DNA of 64,000 bases from Streptomyces sp. NRRL B-1140 (GTDB lineage Bacteria; Actinomycetota; Actinomycetes; Streptomycetales; Streptomycetaceae). Within the stretch, counting starts at the first letter, position 1. Every line of letters begins with the position of its first letter. The DNA lies in the NCBI RefSeq assembly GCF_001280065.1, contig NZ_LGEA01000100.1, positions 44,302-108,301 on the forward strand. Direction: 5' to 3'. Position numbers and translations under genes: made by a program. This document shows, in pieces, positions 63,851 through 64,000 of the stretch. The notes under the pieces were generated by a model. The model did not search any database, had not been told where the DNA came from, and worked only from the letters and a program-made list of their open reading frames with translations.

Positions 63851-64000
63851 GTGATCCAGCCGGAGAAGATCCCGCAGTTCACCGGGAATCTGGAGCAGCT
63901 GGAGACGGATTACGCGGACCTGAAGAAGGACGCGGGTCATGTCCGGGACGCCGGCGGCGACATCCACTCCCGGTTCCAGGGCCTGTCGGCGTATTACGAC
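63851..64000 (+). CDS. N-terminus of a putative T7SS-type polymorphic toxin (partial)
   Basis: Only the first 50 codons are in the window; the gene runs off the right edge. The start is GTG 63851 with GGGAGAGCA in front. The N-terminus (IQPEKIPQFTGNLEQLETDY, then a GDIHSRFQGLSAYYD segment) is one I recall from long Streptomyces proteins that carry variable C-terminal toxin domains and are thought to leave by the type VII (WXG100) route. The helical, LXG/WXG-like pattern fits. The toxin type cannot be known from this part. Confidence 0.6.
   Translation, partial: MIQPEKIPQFTGNLEQLETDYADLKKDAGHVRDAGGDIHSRFQGLSAYYD

Noticed and set aside
1..64000. tRNA, rRNA, IS elements, att sites or prophage
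   Set aside because: No tRNA T-arm patterns, transposase motifs, integrase genes or terminal repeats were found by eye in the gaps between genes. A tRNAscan or Infernal run would be decisive.

Overview
The window is high-GC actinobacterial chromosome, almost certainly from a Streptomyces species. The support is a strong G/C bias at third codon positions, many GTG (and a few TTG) starts, leaderless genes, a mycothiol gene (mshB), a TatB/SigE-type envelope-stress locus, an Opp/Dpp transporter beside typA, and gene order that matches what I recall of both the S. coelicolor core and the M. tuberculosis Rv1165-Rv1239c region. It is mostly core genome. I see no tRNA, rRNA, CRISPR array, insertion sequence or prophage. 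The right edge enters what looks like a polymorphic-toxin gene.

Left third (1-24 kb). A DEAD-box RNA helicase with a very long basic repeat tail is followed by an alpha/beta hydrolase, a NYN-domain protein, a 50-residue protein behind a SigR-like promoter, and a trypsin-like protease fused to an alpha/beta hydrolase. Then come MarC, a PHP phosphoesterase, a zinc-ribbon protein, an MFS exporter and a SUFU-domain protein. A magnesium-related group follows: CorA behind a 17-codon leader ORF, a PRC/MgtE-N/CBS protein and a DUF1003 membrane protein. Next are the Mrp/ApbC Fe-S carrier and an envelope-stress block read leftward: ECF sigma factor, zinc anti-sigma factor, HtrA protease and TatB. An O-methyltransferase, apparently starting at ATT, is divergent from the sigma factor.

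Middle (24-43 kb). DUF3117, an enoyl-CoA hydratase, 3-methyladenine DNA glycosylase, a DivIVA-motif membrane protein, a FolP2-type DHPS-like protein, a LOG-family hydrolase, DapE, a lysozyme-like membrane protein, a DapC-type aminotransferase and a 7Fe ferredoxin continue the conserved backbone. DapE and DapC belong to the succinylase branch of lysine/meso-DAP synthesis. After a GNAT enzyme and a SirB1-like protein comes a translationally coupled ABC-ATPase/permease/histidine-kinase/response-regulator operon with a 7-2-7 palindrome upstream. A VanW/YoaR-type envelope protein with a collagen-like cytoplasmic segment and mshB follow.

Right third (43-64 kb). A leaderless S9 (DPP-IV-like) peptidase sits beside a complete five-gene oligopeptide ABC transporter, so peptide uptake and peptide cleavage are neighbours. 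TypA and an LpqW-like orphan binding lipoprotein follow. A three-gene succinate dehydrogenase (membrane anchor, SdhA, SdhB) runs rightward and meets a kinase-fold phosphotransferase and a membrane-anchored GH18-like protein. The last 150 bases start a protein whose N-terminus resembles Streptomyces T7SS-type toxin leaders.

Recurring features are 4- to 11-nt gene overlaps in operons, TAnnnT elements 6-7 nt upstream of RBS-less starts (leaderless transcription), dispersed 20-nt intergenic repeats, and strong inverted-repeat terminators between convergent genes. All family assignments come from reading motifs; no database search was run.
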